DNA of 23,865 nucleotides from CAZWRV01 sp964636325 (lineage in GTDB: Bacteria > Verrucomicrobiota > Lentisphaeria > Victivallales > GWF2-50-93). Within the stretch, counting starts at the first letter, position 1; every line of letters begins with the position of its first letter. The position numbers and the translations under genes are program-made. Below the pieces are notes generated by a model that did no database searches, was not told the origin of the DNA, and saw nothing but the letters and a program-made list of their open reading frames with translations. Positions 16,101 to 22,103 of this stretch are shown here, piece by piece. The stretch spans positions 1 to 23,865 of the forward strand of contig CAZWRV010000098.1 in assembly GCA_964636325.1 (NCBI GenBank), written 5' to 3'.

Positions 16101-16630
16101 GCGGGCTCCCATCCGCTGGTCCAGCCCGTGCGCATGTTGCCGACCGCCGGCTCGTGCATCACGTCGAAGCGAACCCCGGCGTAGTTGCACAGGAACTGGA
16201 AGAAGACGGGTTGGCCGTCCGGGCTTTTCGTGCCGACGTCGAGCCACAGTTCGTAGCTGTCGTCGAAGACGACGTTGACGTCCTTGCCCTTCTCGCGGAA
16301 TGCCTGGATCACCCTTTCACCGGGCCGCAAAGGGGAGCGCATCGCAAAGTAGATGTTGTCCTCGTCCCACATCACCCAGAAGCAGGTCTGCCTGGCGCTG
16401 ACGTCCCCGCCGGTGGTCGCGAGGCAGTTTCTGCTCGCCGCCCCCTGCCATTCATCGTCGCCGATCACGCCGTCAATCTTAGGCTTGGCGAACGCGTAGG
16501 GCACGGTGACTGACGGCGCCTTATAGCCGTCGGCGACGCTTTGGGTTTTCTTCGTGTCCTGTGCTGAAAGCGACGAGACCGCAATTGCAAGCGCCACAAA
16601 GGCCGCAGGCAGAATGAATTTTCTAGTCAT
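13151..16630 (-). CDS. Large secreted CBM9-like/DUF6067 glycosidase-like protein
   Basis: This 1159-residue protein begins with a Sec signal peptide (about 1-23, ending in SLSA before QD). Residues 40-260 look like a CBM9/DOMON-type carbohydrate-binding domain, with KPKIDGVIGDDEW and DDSYELWLDVG. A beta-rich region follows. From about 500 the sequence resembles DUF6067, including VWLGNTERGLCWFADSDEGW near 680-700. It then forms a TIM-barrel-like part with GIDGWYLDNV (Asp874, a possible catalytic residue) and NHMTNN, and ends in a beta domain. Secreted glycan hydrolysis is inferred; no substrate is proven. AAGGAAGGA lies just before the ATG. It is in line with the GH29 gene but separated by about 590 nt of remnant and repeats. 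Confidence 0.8.
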   Translation of the reverse strand: MTRKFILPAAFVALAIAVSSLSAQDTKKTQSVADGYKAPSVTVPYAFAKPKIDGVIGDDEWQGAASRNCLATTGGDVSARQTCFWVMWDEDNIYFAMRSPLRPGERVIQAFREKGKDVNVVFDDSYELWLDVGTKSPDGQPVFFQFLCNYAGVRFDVMHEPAVGNMRTGWTSGWEPANRITPDGKAWEMEVAIPYKSIYKEAPFADGFNFTCLVARNFKRPWEQNSCEGTGSFATREVHSHFTLSKTAPAVHLLSVADIEKRTFGLDLTAYGTAGDCRLLWSFDSDGGVKKNGTLNVVKGKPTKAEGTSLDFDKVPEDAKAPPGSFRIRVTSEDGKTTFLDWCAHRRIGFISRQKTEGEGPSKKTVTEIVNQAVTDDNGAPISDKGDKVTLSLQFNPMRDYLRVTGDFIGYDDRTKIDRCDVEVLADSGDGKTGGKEFAKESFKINELAYVKGIIRMKDLPHGKYLAVMKCLDKDGNAVLERIEKFEKKAPESFEWWNTKAGDSRKVLSPWTPVTVKEGKEVTLGVWGREMTIGIAGLPAKITSQGKDCISGPVSLSMRTDAGEAKGEGAAVKTISKQDFQYAADVESKIGDVQIKSRVTVEYDGMYKVEMTLSPKSPVKVNSLKMSVPMDDSSIEYVYGKGEGIRSGYDMRFMPKDKTGKVWDCLRVDSQPMVVGSFIPYVWLGNTERGLCWFADSDEGWIPDAKVPAVELLRDGKAATLVFNFVGSPATIDAPRTITFAFQASPAKQLQKGWRMDTWWGGDTFTNFAYPDGKGSLIWQSTPFTSDVEACRKLVEGKHNGKFEFYPGGPSRHGNAVPYYEYNTMGYTPEQPYFGEEWKTSAGPLHYGKTLTDFVMFKLDRWVKDCGIDGWYLDNVRPVQCDNIDAGRGYKLPDGRIQPSYNMFGMRDFFLRLRAIWQENGRRSIIVNHMTNNMILPWNGAVDIAYDGEHNVIYPNMGKDFMDLWSLERLRMDYPGQWGVAVNFMNEFQGQWEPAAKAKIMRSYYGAIILHDALPTGNSYTDGQTRSLMAARDKFGIGEDDVKFLAYWDKDSGMKTETKDVYLAGWLRPGKILIAVVNFGEKNDASIAIDAAKLGLKRGWKASDAEEGTVVNAYDQGLKQNIKVWDAASQGAVCGDGAGKLTVPVERHDFRLVLLEGCK

Positions 16631-16663
16631 GACAGTTCCTTCCTTAACTATAATACCTTATTT

Positions 16664-16698
16664 ATGGTCGTTCCTGCGTTTTACGCTAGAACGACCAT
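16664..16698. promoter_or_regulatory. Perfect 10-bp palindrome upstream of the hydrolase gene
   Basis: ATGGTCGTTC (16664-16673) and GAACGACCAT (16689-16698) enclose a small GCG-TTTTA-CGC hairpin. The palindrome ends 34 nt before the hydrolase start. A TATTAT on the minus strand (16655-16650) would place the -35 region inside it, so an operator is possible, although no good -35 is visible. It could equally be a leader hairpin or a dispersed repeat. Confidence 0.45.
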
Positions 16699-16701
16699 GG
16701 G

Positions 16702-16749
16702 GGCGACGTTCGCCGGAGCCGAGCTCGGTTTTGACAAGCAAAACCCTCC
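16702..16749. repeat. Short-hairpin repeat (GGTT...AACCCTCC family)
   Basis: GGCGA-CGT-TCGCC (16702-16714), the palindrome CCGAGCTCGG and GGTTTTG-ACAAG-CAAAACC (16727-16745) followed by CTCC repeat the layout of 3710-3753. The last hairpin keeps the GGTT/AACCCTCC frame but has a different stem from the copies at 3576, 3731 and 19002. Confidence 0.6.
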
Positions 16750-16774
16750 GCATTTTGCACAATAATGAACCTTA

Positions 16775-16825
16775 CTAATCGTCTCGAAATTGTATAGAGG
16801 CACCGGCGGGTTCATCCCGGCGGTG
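16775..16825. repeat. 51-nt dispersed repeat with hairpin, copy 2
   Basis: This matches 7707-7757: 33 of the first 34 positions are identical, then a 25-nt hairpin (16801-16825) with loop TTCAT. It lies between the pseudopilin remnant and the large hydrolase gene. On the minus strand both copies could encode the same short peptide (P-V-P-x-YNFETIS), but no start, ribosome-binding site or longer frame supports coding. Confidence 0.65.
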
Positions 16826-16893
16826 AACATGACTGGGGATTCAACAGGGAAATTGCTGAACGGTTCCCAGCTCCTCTGATTTGAGTAAATGTT

Positions 16894-17217
16894 CTACGAG
16901 AAGCCCCAGCCGCCCCATGCCGTCTTGGAAAGGAACATTGCAGAACAGTCCGCACGCAGAATGACAAGGCCGCGTCCTGAATGAGGAAGAGATGCCGGGG
17001 CGCCGTCGGTACGGCAGGCGTTCAGCGCCTTCCATGCAGGAGGCAGCGGTGGACGGCGCGCGCATGCGTTGCTTCCTCCGTCCTGATAGGAGTCCGAGAC
17101 GTTGTAACAGTAGCCTGCCTTGCGGCAGTACCAATAATCTGCAGGCGGAGGATATTTGCCGGTGGGACAGTAGAGCATGACGTCCTGTATGTATCCCTCG
17201 CGCATGAGCATGCCGAT
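16894..17217 (-). pseudogene. Truncated pseudopilin remnant
   Basis: Directly after the fucosidase stop codon, and in the same frame, the sequence reads IGMLMREGYIQDVMLYCPTG. This matches the interior of the intact pseudopilin at 19360-20172 (GLLYACDYVRNGQVFYCP): same spacing, with a Y-V/I-x-N/D strand ending in YCP. A later ILRADCSAMFLSKTAWGG segment corresponds loosely to its SIIGETTAWWTG part. The prepilin leader and FTLIELL helix are missing, and the frame stops before the usual DAHV-type end. I take it as a fragment left by deletion or recombination. An ATG at 17211 could give a 105-residue peptide, but a function is unlikely. Confidence 0.55.
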
Positions 17218-18963
17218 TTATGCCGGCACCTCCATCGTTATGGATTTCAGTGTGAAACCTTCGGTATTCTTGACGTCCAGCGCGCGGACGGTCAGGCGGC
17301 CCGGGCCGGAAGGGATGTCGACGAGGGCGAGTCGGTTTCTCCGGTTCCGGTACCGGAAACCTTTGCCGCCGCCGGTGTAGATTGCGGGGAACGAAAAACG
17401 GAGCCCGGCGACTTCGATCTCGAATTCCGAATAGTCCGCCTCCGGCCAGCATTCGTAGTCGGCGTAGATGTGGAATCGTCCGGGTTCGAAAGCCGTGAAG
17501 TTCCATGCCGCCTCGGCCCCTTTCGTCCAGCCCTCGATGATGTCGCAATGATGCCAGTCGCCGAACTTCTCCATCCAGCTACGCTTGCCGAGACGGCATC
17601 CTTTCAGGATCGCGCCCGGAGCAGAAAGCTCGTTTGTAAGCCCTTCGTGAAGGAAGATAGAGCTGGGAATCTTTGGGAAAGGTTTCTTCATGGCCAGTTC
17701 TACAACAGAAACGGGGCTGTCGGGCGGGCGCGGCGGCAGCTCGATCATGAGATGTGCGCCTTCTTTGAAAAGCTTGAGCGGCTTTTGCGTGGCGAGGAAT
17801 TGGGCCTTCTCGACGGCGGATCCGGCACCTGGAATCCAAAGCTCCCCGTTGCGTGGCCAGTCGATCACGTGAAGGAAAAGCTTTCCGTCGCGCATCGTGC
17901 TGCAGCCCCAGGCCTGCAGGCCGAGCGGCGAACGGCATGTGCCGTAGATGCTTTCTCCATTCCGGCGCAGCCATGCGCCGACCTCGCGCAGGATCGAAGC
18001 CGAGGCTTCAGGTATCACTCCTTCGCCGGTAGGCCCGACGTTGAGCATGTAGTTGCCGCCCAAGCTTGCTGTACGCGCCAGGCGCCCGATCAGTTCGCCC
18101 GCGCCTTTCCAGTCGTGGTCGTTTTTCGCAAAGGCCCAGGTGTCGTTGTGCGTGTCGATCGTCTCCCAGAGGCCATCCGGAGCGGTGAGCGGAATCTCCT
18201 GGTCGCCGAGCGTCACATAGTCGCCGAGCCCGTTGCCGATGCGGCTGTTGACGAGGCAGTCCGGCTGCAGCCGACGCACGGTGTCAAGCAGTTCCTTGGA
18301 CGCGTTCTTTGAAATGGTTCCGGGCGTGTCGAACCATATCAATGCGACCGGCCCGTAGTTCGTGAGGAGTTCCTTGATCTGCGGCATAGCCTTTTCGTGC
18401 AGGTATCTGTTGAAGTTGCCGGGAGCCGGAAAATCCCATGTGTTCCCGGCCGCGTCCGGCTCGTGCCAGTCCTGGAACTGTGAATAATATAATCCGAGCT
18501 TCAGGCCTCCGCGGCGGCATTCCTCCGCAAGCTCTGCGATCGGATCGCGCCGGAATGGTGTTGCATCGACGATGTTGAACAGGCTCGCTTTGGACTTGAA
18601 CATCGCGAAGCCGTCGTGGTGTTTTGCTGTGATGACAATATATTTCATCCCGGCGTCCTTCACCAGCCTGACCCATGTCCGGGCGTCGAACTTGAGTGGA
18701 TTGAAGCGCTTGCAGAGCTGTTCGTATTCGCGCACAGGAATCCGCGCCGAATGCATGAGCCATTCGGCGATGCAGTAGTATGCGCGGCCGTTCCAGCAGC
18801 CGGCCGCCTCGCTGTAGAGCCCCCAGTGGATGAACATTGCGAAACGGCTCTCTGCGAACCATGCGCCCCTTGTCCCGGAACCGCCGAGCGTCTCCACCCG
18901 TTTCGAGCCCCACATGTCCGGCGACGCACCCAGTTCCGCCTGCTGTTGCTTCCCTTTTCTCAT
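17218..18963 (-). CDS. GH29 alpha-L-fucosidase
   Basis: The 581-residue enzyme would release terminal L-fucose from glycans with retention. GH29 marks are MFIHWGLYS (His46-Trp47), HSARIP-EY, FDARTWVRLVKDAGMKY, KHHDGFAMF (114-122), PVALIWFDTPG (206-215, with Asp212 as expected nucleophile) and LNVGPTGEG (307-315). The catalytic barrel ends near 350; the remainder is a beta-sandwich plus another beta domain (about 460-581). There is no signal peptide, so it probably acts in the cytoplasm on imported oligosaccharides. GGAG lies 9 nt before the ATG. Upstream is about 400 bp of repeats, and downstream, in frame, is a pseudopilin remnant. Some GH29 relatives have other activities, so the specificity is provisional. 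Confidence 0.9.
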   Translation of the reverse strand: MRKGKQQQAELGASPDMWGSKRVETLGGSGTRGAWFAESRFAMFIHWGLYSEAAGCWNGRAYYCIAEWLMHSARIPVREYEQLCKRFNPLKFDARTWVRLVKDAGMKYIVITAKHHDGFAMFKSKASLFNIVDATPFRRDPIAELAEECRRGGLKLGLYYSQFQDWHEPDAAGNTWDFPAPGNFNRYLHEKAMPQIKELLTNYGPVALIWFDTPGTISKNASKELLDTVRRLQPDCLVNSRIGNGLGDYVTLGDQEIPLTAPDGLWETIDTHNDTWAFAKNDHDWKGAGELIGRLARTASLGGNYMLNVGPTGEGVIPEASASILREVGAWLRRNGESIYGTCRSPLGLQAWGCSTMRDGKLFLHVIDWPRNGELWIPGAGSAVEKAQFLATQKPLKLFKEGAHLMIELPPRPPDSPVSVVELAMKKPFPKIPSSIFLHEGLTNELSAPGAILKGCRLGKRSWMEKFGDWHHCDIIEGWTKGAEAAWNFTAFEPGRFHIYADYECWPEADYSEFEIEVAGLRFSFPAIYTGGGKGFRYRNRRNRLALVDIPSGPGRLTVRALDVKNTEGFTLKSITMEVPA

Positions 18964-19001
18964 TCCGTCATCTCCAAGATTTTGAGCCGGTCTAAAACTC
19001 T

Positions 19002-19024
19002 GGTTGAGCGTGGCTCAACCCTCC
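19002..19024. repeat. Short-hairpin repeat (GGTT...AACCCTCC family)
   Basis: GGTTGAGC-GTG-GCTCAACC followed by CTCC is a near copy of 3731-3753, differing in the loop. It stops 2 nt before the larger repeat at 19027, so two repeat families abut here. Confidence 0.6.
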
Positions 19025-19026
19025 AT

Positions 19027-19213
19027 GTAAATATTCAGTGAACTACGCCCTTTTACCGAATATTTACCAGGGAAAAATGCAAAATCCAGATTTCCCCTTG
19101 CAAATACGGACAGCAAACCGTGGGAAATCTCAGTTTAATACCCGAAACAAACGATTTTGCATTTTTCTTCAAGTATGAATTCAGCAAAAGGGCGTAGTTT
19201 GCTGAATTCATAC
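19027..19213. repeat. Conserved-loop hairpin repeat, inverted pair
   Basis: Two 41-nt hairpins in opposite orientation (19027-19067 and 19173-19213) flank nested stems: GAAAAATGCAAAATC (19072-19086) pairs with GATTTTGCATTTTTC (19154-19168), and AGATTTCCC pairs with GGGAAATCT inside it. Both hairpins have the loop AACTACGCCCTTT. Their stems differ at several positions with both arms changed. The 187-bp element is the clearest member of the family and fills half of the gap between the fucosidase and pseudopilin genes. Confidence 0.75.
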
Positions 19214-19243
19214 GCCCGTCCATCGATATCCGTCATCGGGTTG

Positions 19244-19327
19244 ATGCGGCGGCTAAGCTCCGCGAGCGACAATCTTGAGTTGCTGGACAAAATAGACGAA
19301 ATTCCGCTTGTCTGGAATCTTAAATGA
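19244..19327 (+). other. Possible coding remnant of 27 codons
   Basis: A short plus-strand frame reads MRRLSSASDNLELLDKID and ends IPLVWNLK at a TGA. The frame is also open upstream to about 19202. The peptide has natural-looking composition, but no ribosome-binding site, and no family is recognised. It could be the 3' scrap of a lost gene between the repeat at 19027-19213 and the convergent end of the pseudopilin gene. Confidence 0.25.
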
Positions 19328-19359
19328 TGTTTCTCGTGATCAAAACCCGGCCTGCCTCA

Positions 19360-20172
19360 TCATGGATCCACCCCGGACCATACATAGCCTATCGCCTTCC
19401 CGCATCCGCGCATGTCGGCCACCCTCCAATAATCATAATTCGCATTCATCGAGTCGATCGGCGCATAGCTGTAGCCATAGAGATTGTCCATCCAATCCTT
19501 CACCCTGAAGAAACTCACATGTGCGTCAGAATAAGCCACATTGAATCCGTAGCCGCCTGTAAAGACATTGGAGGTGACGGCCAGTGTACCGTGTGCGAAA
19601 ACACGGTTGTTGCCGGGCGGTGTCGCGCCGGTCCACCATGCAGTGGTCTCCCCTATTATCGAATAACCCGCCCACTGGAAGAACTTCTGGTAAGGCGTGC
19701 CCTTTTTTAAGCAGTGCGCCCTGTATGTGTAGTTAGTCCAAAATTCTCCGCCCGGATTGACGGCCCACTGATCCGGGCCGGTGAAATATCTTTGGTAAAC
19801 GTCGCTCAGGTCGGGCGCCGCCGGACAATAGAACACCTGTCCGTTCCTCACATAGTCACATGCGTAAAGCAAGCCATGGCCTACAACCGGATGCCCGGAA
19901 GTCCAAGACGTCAGGAAATATGAATTCAAGCGGCCGTAGTGTCCCACGGCGTCCGACGCCTCTCGCTCTGTGGGCCGGGGCATCTCGTCGCTGTAGTCCA
20001 TCGCATATGACGTGACACCTAGGATAAGCTGCCGCTGGTGGCTTTTGCACAAAGTAATCCTTGTCTGCCTTCTAGCCTGCTGCAGCGACGGCAGCAGGAT
20101 GGACATGAGTATCGAAATGATAGCGATTACAACCAACAGCTCGATGAGTGTGAACGGGGATTTTTTCGTCAT
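19360..20172 (-). CDS. Pseudopilin (prepilin-type N-terminal methylation domain)
   Basis: The 270-residue protein starts MTKKSPFTLIELLVVIAI, a type II secretion/type IV pilin-like leader: a short basic part, then Phe7 at +1 and Glu11 at +5 of a membrane helix (7-30). The residue before the expected cut is Pro6 rather than the usual Gly. The C-terminal domain is rich in Tyr, Trp and Gly, with GLLYACDYVRNGQVFYCP and an ending NVAYSDAHVSFF. This is the stand-alone pseudopilin type found in many copies in Lentisphaerota (family knowledge). The ATG overlaps the regulator's stop by 4 nt, so expression is coupled. No other secretion genes are nearby. Its role with glycan hydrolases is inferred only. 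Confidence 0.88.
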   Translation of the reverse strand: MTKKSPFTLIELLVVIAIISILMSILLPSLQQARRQTRITLCKSHQRQLILGVTSYAMDYSDEMPRPTEREASDAVGHYGRLNSYFLTSWTSGHPVVGHGLLYACDYVRNGQVFYCPAAPDLSDVYQRYFTGPDQWAVNPGGEFWTNYTYRAHCLKKGTPYQKFFQWAGYSIIGETTAWWTGATPPGNNRVFAHGTLAVTSNVFTGGYGFNVAYSDAHVSFFRVKDWMDNLYGYSYAPIDSMNANYDYWRVADMRGCGKAIGYVWSGVDP

Positions 20173-21758
20173 ATCGCCTTTTCTCCATATGAATATATTG
20201 CTTGTCCATGAGAACGATGGAACATTCTCGATCCGGCGTCCGTCCCGCCCTCCGCTGACGCCGATACGGCCTCCTTCCGCCTATTCATGGCGTTAATGAA
20301 AAATCCGCGCTTCCTTTTAATGTTCATGTAAAGTTCCAGGGCTGAACATGATCCTGACTGCCATTTAACCATCTCCGAGGACATGACGCCGATCATGAAA
20401 TTGTCCACCGGGAGATCCCTTTTCTGGATTATCCTGCCAGATTCTATCGAATCCAGGAGATTTTCCTTCGATCTGCCGTCAAGCCTTCCCATGCCGAGGC
20501 TCCTGCAGGCATCCTTGCGTGCGACGCATCGCCCAGCGCCTGCGAACATCTCTTGGATATTGGCCCGGCCAAGGAAGTTGAGGAAATCGAGCGATTCGAC
20601 AGGATGGAACGAGAAAGAGCTGATCACATTCAATGTGCCGTCGATCTGCGGAAATCCTTTAGCGCCCAGTGGCGTGGAAGCAATCCCCCAGGCAGTGAAA
20701 CCCGCCTTCTGGAATGCCTGTGTCCAAACGCTGTCTCCCAATGACATTATTGAACGACCCTCGATGAAATTGGATATTGCGTTTCCGGATCCGGGCCTGG
20801 CTCCGGAATGGAATATATCCCTGTCCTGATAGTATTCCTCGAAGCCCATGAGGAATTGCAGGAGGCCCGGCGAGTCATAAAAATCTTCCATGCATGGATT
20901 TTCCGAGACAGGCATCCCCGGAATGATAGAAAAGAAGTTGTGGAGGAGGTAGTCGTTGGCGATGAATGCCTCAGCCTCGCCAAGTTCCCGCCGTCCGGCC
21001 TTCTTGAGCCTCCCGAGGAACTCGAAGAATCCGCCCGAAGGCATGGCCATGTCTATGATGTTCCTGTGATTCGTGTTGAAGAAGAGGCAGTTGCTGCTTA
21101 TCACAAGCGGCACTCCCCATTGGATGTCCTCGAAGAAAGAGCATCCGTATATGGTACCGAAGCAGTCCTTTGCTGGAAGTTCGAGGTTGCCGGCCTTCGA
21201 CGGCTGGAAGAGACGCCCCGAGCGGGCGAATACAGGAAGCTCCGACAAAAGGATCTGGAACACATCTGCCTCCCCGCGCATGAACATGCCAAACAGTTCT
21301 TCCTTGGTTGCGGCATTTACCAGCTGGACTTCGATCTCTCCGTTTTCACCCTCGAATTCAAGGAGAGCTTTCTTCCAGAGATCCGGAAAATGTTCGATCT
21401 CCCCCGGGTAAGGCGCGAACCTGATCCTGATCCTGCCGCCTACGGCAACCTGCATGGGAAGGACGCCGTGGGTCCGTGTGCCTGTCTGTTCCTTGGAGGC
21501 GTCCGCCGACACCGCGGAATGTGGGAGGCGCCTCACATAGCAGCCGCTACCCCAGACGTTCCTGAGGATACCCTCCTCCTCAAGCAGCGCCAAGGCCTGT
21601 TGGACGGACATCCTGCCGACCTCGAACAGGGCCGAAAGGCTGTTAATCGAAGGAAGCTTGTCGCCTATCCTGTAGCCGTCTTCCGCGATCAGCCCGAGTA
21701 TCCGCTCCTTCGCGGAAAGATAACCGTGCTTCCTATTGCTTGAAGCTTTCCTCCCCAT
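20169..21758 (-). CDS. GntR helix-turn-helix fused to an ABC solute-binding domain
   Basis: Residues 12-77 form a GntR winged helix-turn-helix: KERILGLIAEDGYRIGDKLP, then SVQQALALLEEEGIL and GSGCYV. From about 105 to 480 the protein resembles a type-1 extracellular sugar-binding protein (SBP_bac_1). Examples are the RIRFAPYPGE start, SIMSLGDSVWTQAFQKAGF, IASTPLG and a helix bundle reading SFHPVESLDFLNFLG. There is no signal peptide, so the binding domain must act in the cytoplasm. The 50-residue tail is basic and probably disordered. The usual GntR partner is a LacI-type or UTRA domain, so this fusion is unusual. GGAAAGG lies about 10 nt before the ATG. It is expressed with the pseudopilin downstream. 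Confidence 0.88.
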   Translation of the reverse strand: MGRKASSNRKHGYLSAKERILGLIAEDGYRIGDKLPSINSLSALFEVGRMSVQQALALLEEEGILRNVWGSGCYVRRLPHSAVSADASKEQTGTRTHGVLPMQVAVGGRIRIRFAPYPGEIEHFPDLWKKALLEFEGENGEIEVQLVNAATKEELFGMFMRGEADVFQILLSELPVFARSGRLFQPSKAGNLELPAKDCFGTIYGCSFFEDIQWGVPLVISSNCLFFNTNHRNIIDMAMPSGGFFEFLGRLKKAGRRELGEAEAFIANDYLLHNFFSIIPGMPVSENPCMEDFYDSPGLLQFLMGFEEYYQDRDIFHSGARPGSGNAISNFIEGRSIMSLGDSVWTQAFQKAGFTAWGIASTPLGAKGFPQIDGTLNVISSFSFHPVESLDFLNFLGRANIQEMFAGAGRCVARKDACRSLGMGRLDGRSKENLLDSIESGRIIQKRDLPVDNFMIGVMSSEMVKWQSGSCSALELYMNIKRKRGFFINAMNRRKEAVSASAEGGTDAGSRMFHRSHGQAIYSYGEKAI

Positions 21759-21799
21759 ACCGTCAAAACCTTTCCCGGATCGGATTTTGCATTTGCTTA

Positions 21800-21812
21800 C
21801 GCCTGGCAGGCG
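21800..21812. promoter_or_regulatory. Palindrome in the regulator's leader
   Basis: CGCCTG-G-CAGGCG is a perfect 6-bp inverted repeat 42 nt upstream of the fusion-regulator start and downstream of its likely promoter. It could be an operator for autoregulation by the GntR domain. Confidence 0.35.
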
Positions 21813-21835
21813 CAGTTCGCATCGTGTATTTAAGT

Positions 21836-21864
21836 GTAATATAATGTAATAAATAGAAATACAA
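21836..21864 (-). promoter_or_regulatory. Candidate promoter and operator of the fusion-regulator gene
   Basis: On the minus strand TTGTAT (21864-21859), a 17-nt spacer and TATTAC (21841-21836) form a fair sigma-70 pattern. On the plus strand TGTAATA occurs twice (21835-21841 and 21845-21851), 10 bp apart and overlapping the -10, as expected for a regulator bound on one face of the helix. Confidence 0.35.
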
Positions 21865-22037
21865 GCCTGCGGTCGAAAAAAAACGCCGAAATTTCCAATA
21901 TCCTGCGCCGGAGCATTTGCTGGCTAAAAGAGGACGGCAGGATAATTTAGGGATGATAGGCAGCCATTGGGAGAGATTCTGCCTTACAGATTTAGCGTTA
22001 CATTGGGGGCTGGAGCTTTTAGTTTCAGGTTTTGTTG

Positions 22038-22058
22038 CGGGCTTGTCCCACAAGCCCG
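22038..22058. promoter_or_regulatory. Hairpin upstream of the amidohydrolase
   Basis: CGGGCTTGT-CCC-ACAAGCCCG is a perfect 9-bp stem 45 nt before the amidohydrolase start. No long T-run follows, so it may be a leader structure affecting translation rather than a terminator. The rest of the 21759-22103 gap shows no gene. Confidence 0.4.
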
Positions 22059-22103
22059 ATTTCGCTCTTCCAGTATCCAAGAAAGCAAACAAGGCAAACA
22101 CTA

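Noticed and set aside
16841..17548. Minus-strand frame of 235 codons overlapping the fucosidase end
   Set aside because: It overlaps the fucosidase C-terminus in another frame and does not resemble a pseudopilin in that frame, unlike the frame I annotated.
16981..18312. Plus-strand frame of 443 codons
   Set aside because: It is antisense to the GH29 fucosidase, which has catalytic motifs; the mirrored frame is an effect of GC-rich third codon positions.
20808..21743. Plus-strand frame of 311 codons
   Set aside because: Antisense to the GntR/solute-binding fusion and without recognisable domains or a ribosome-binding site.
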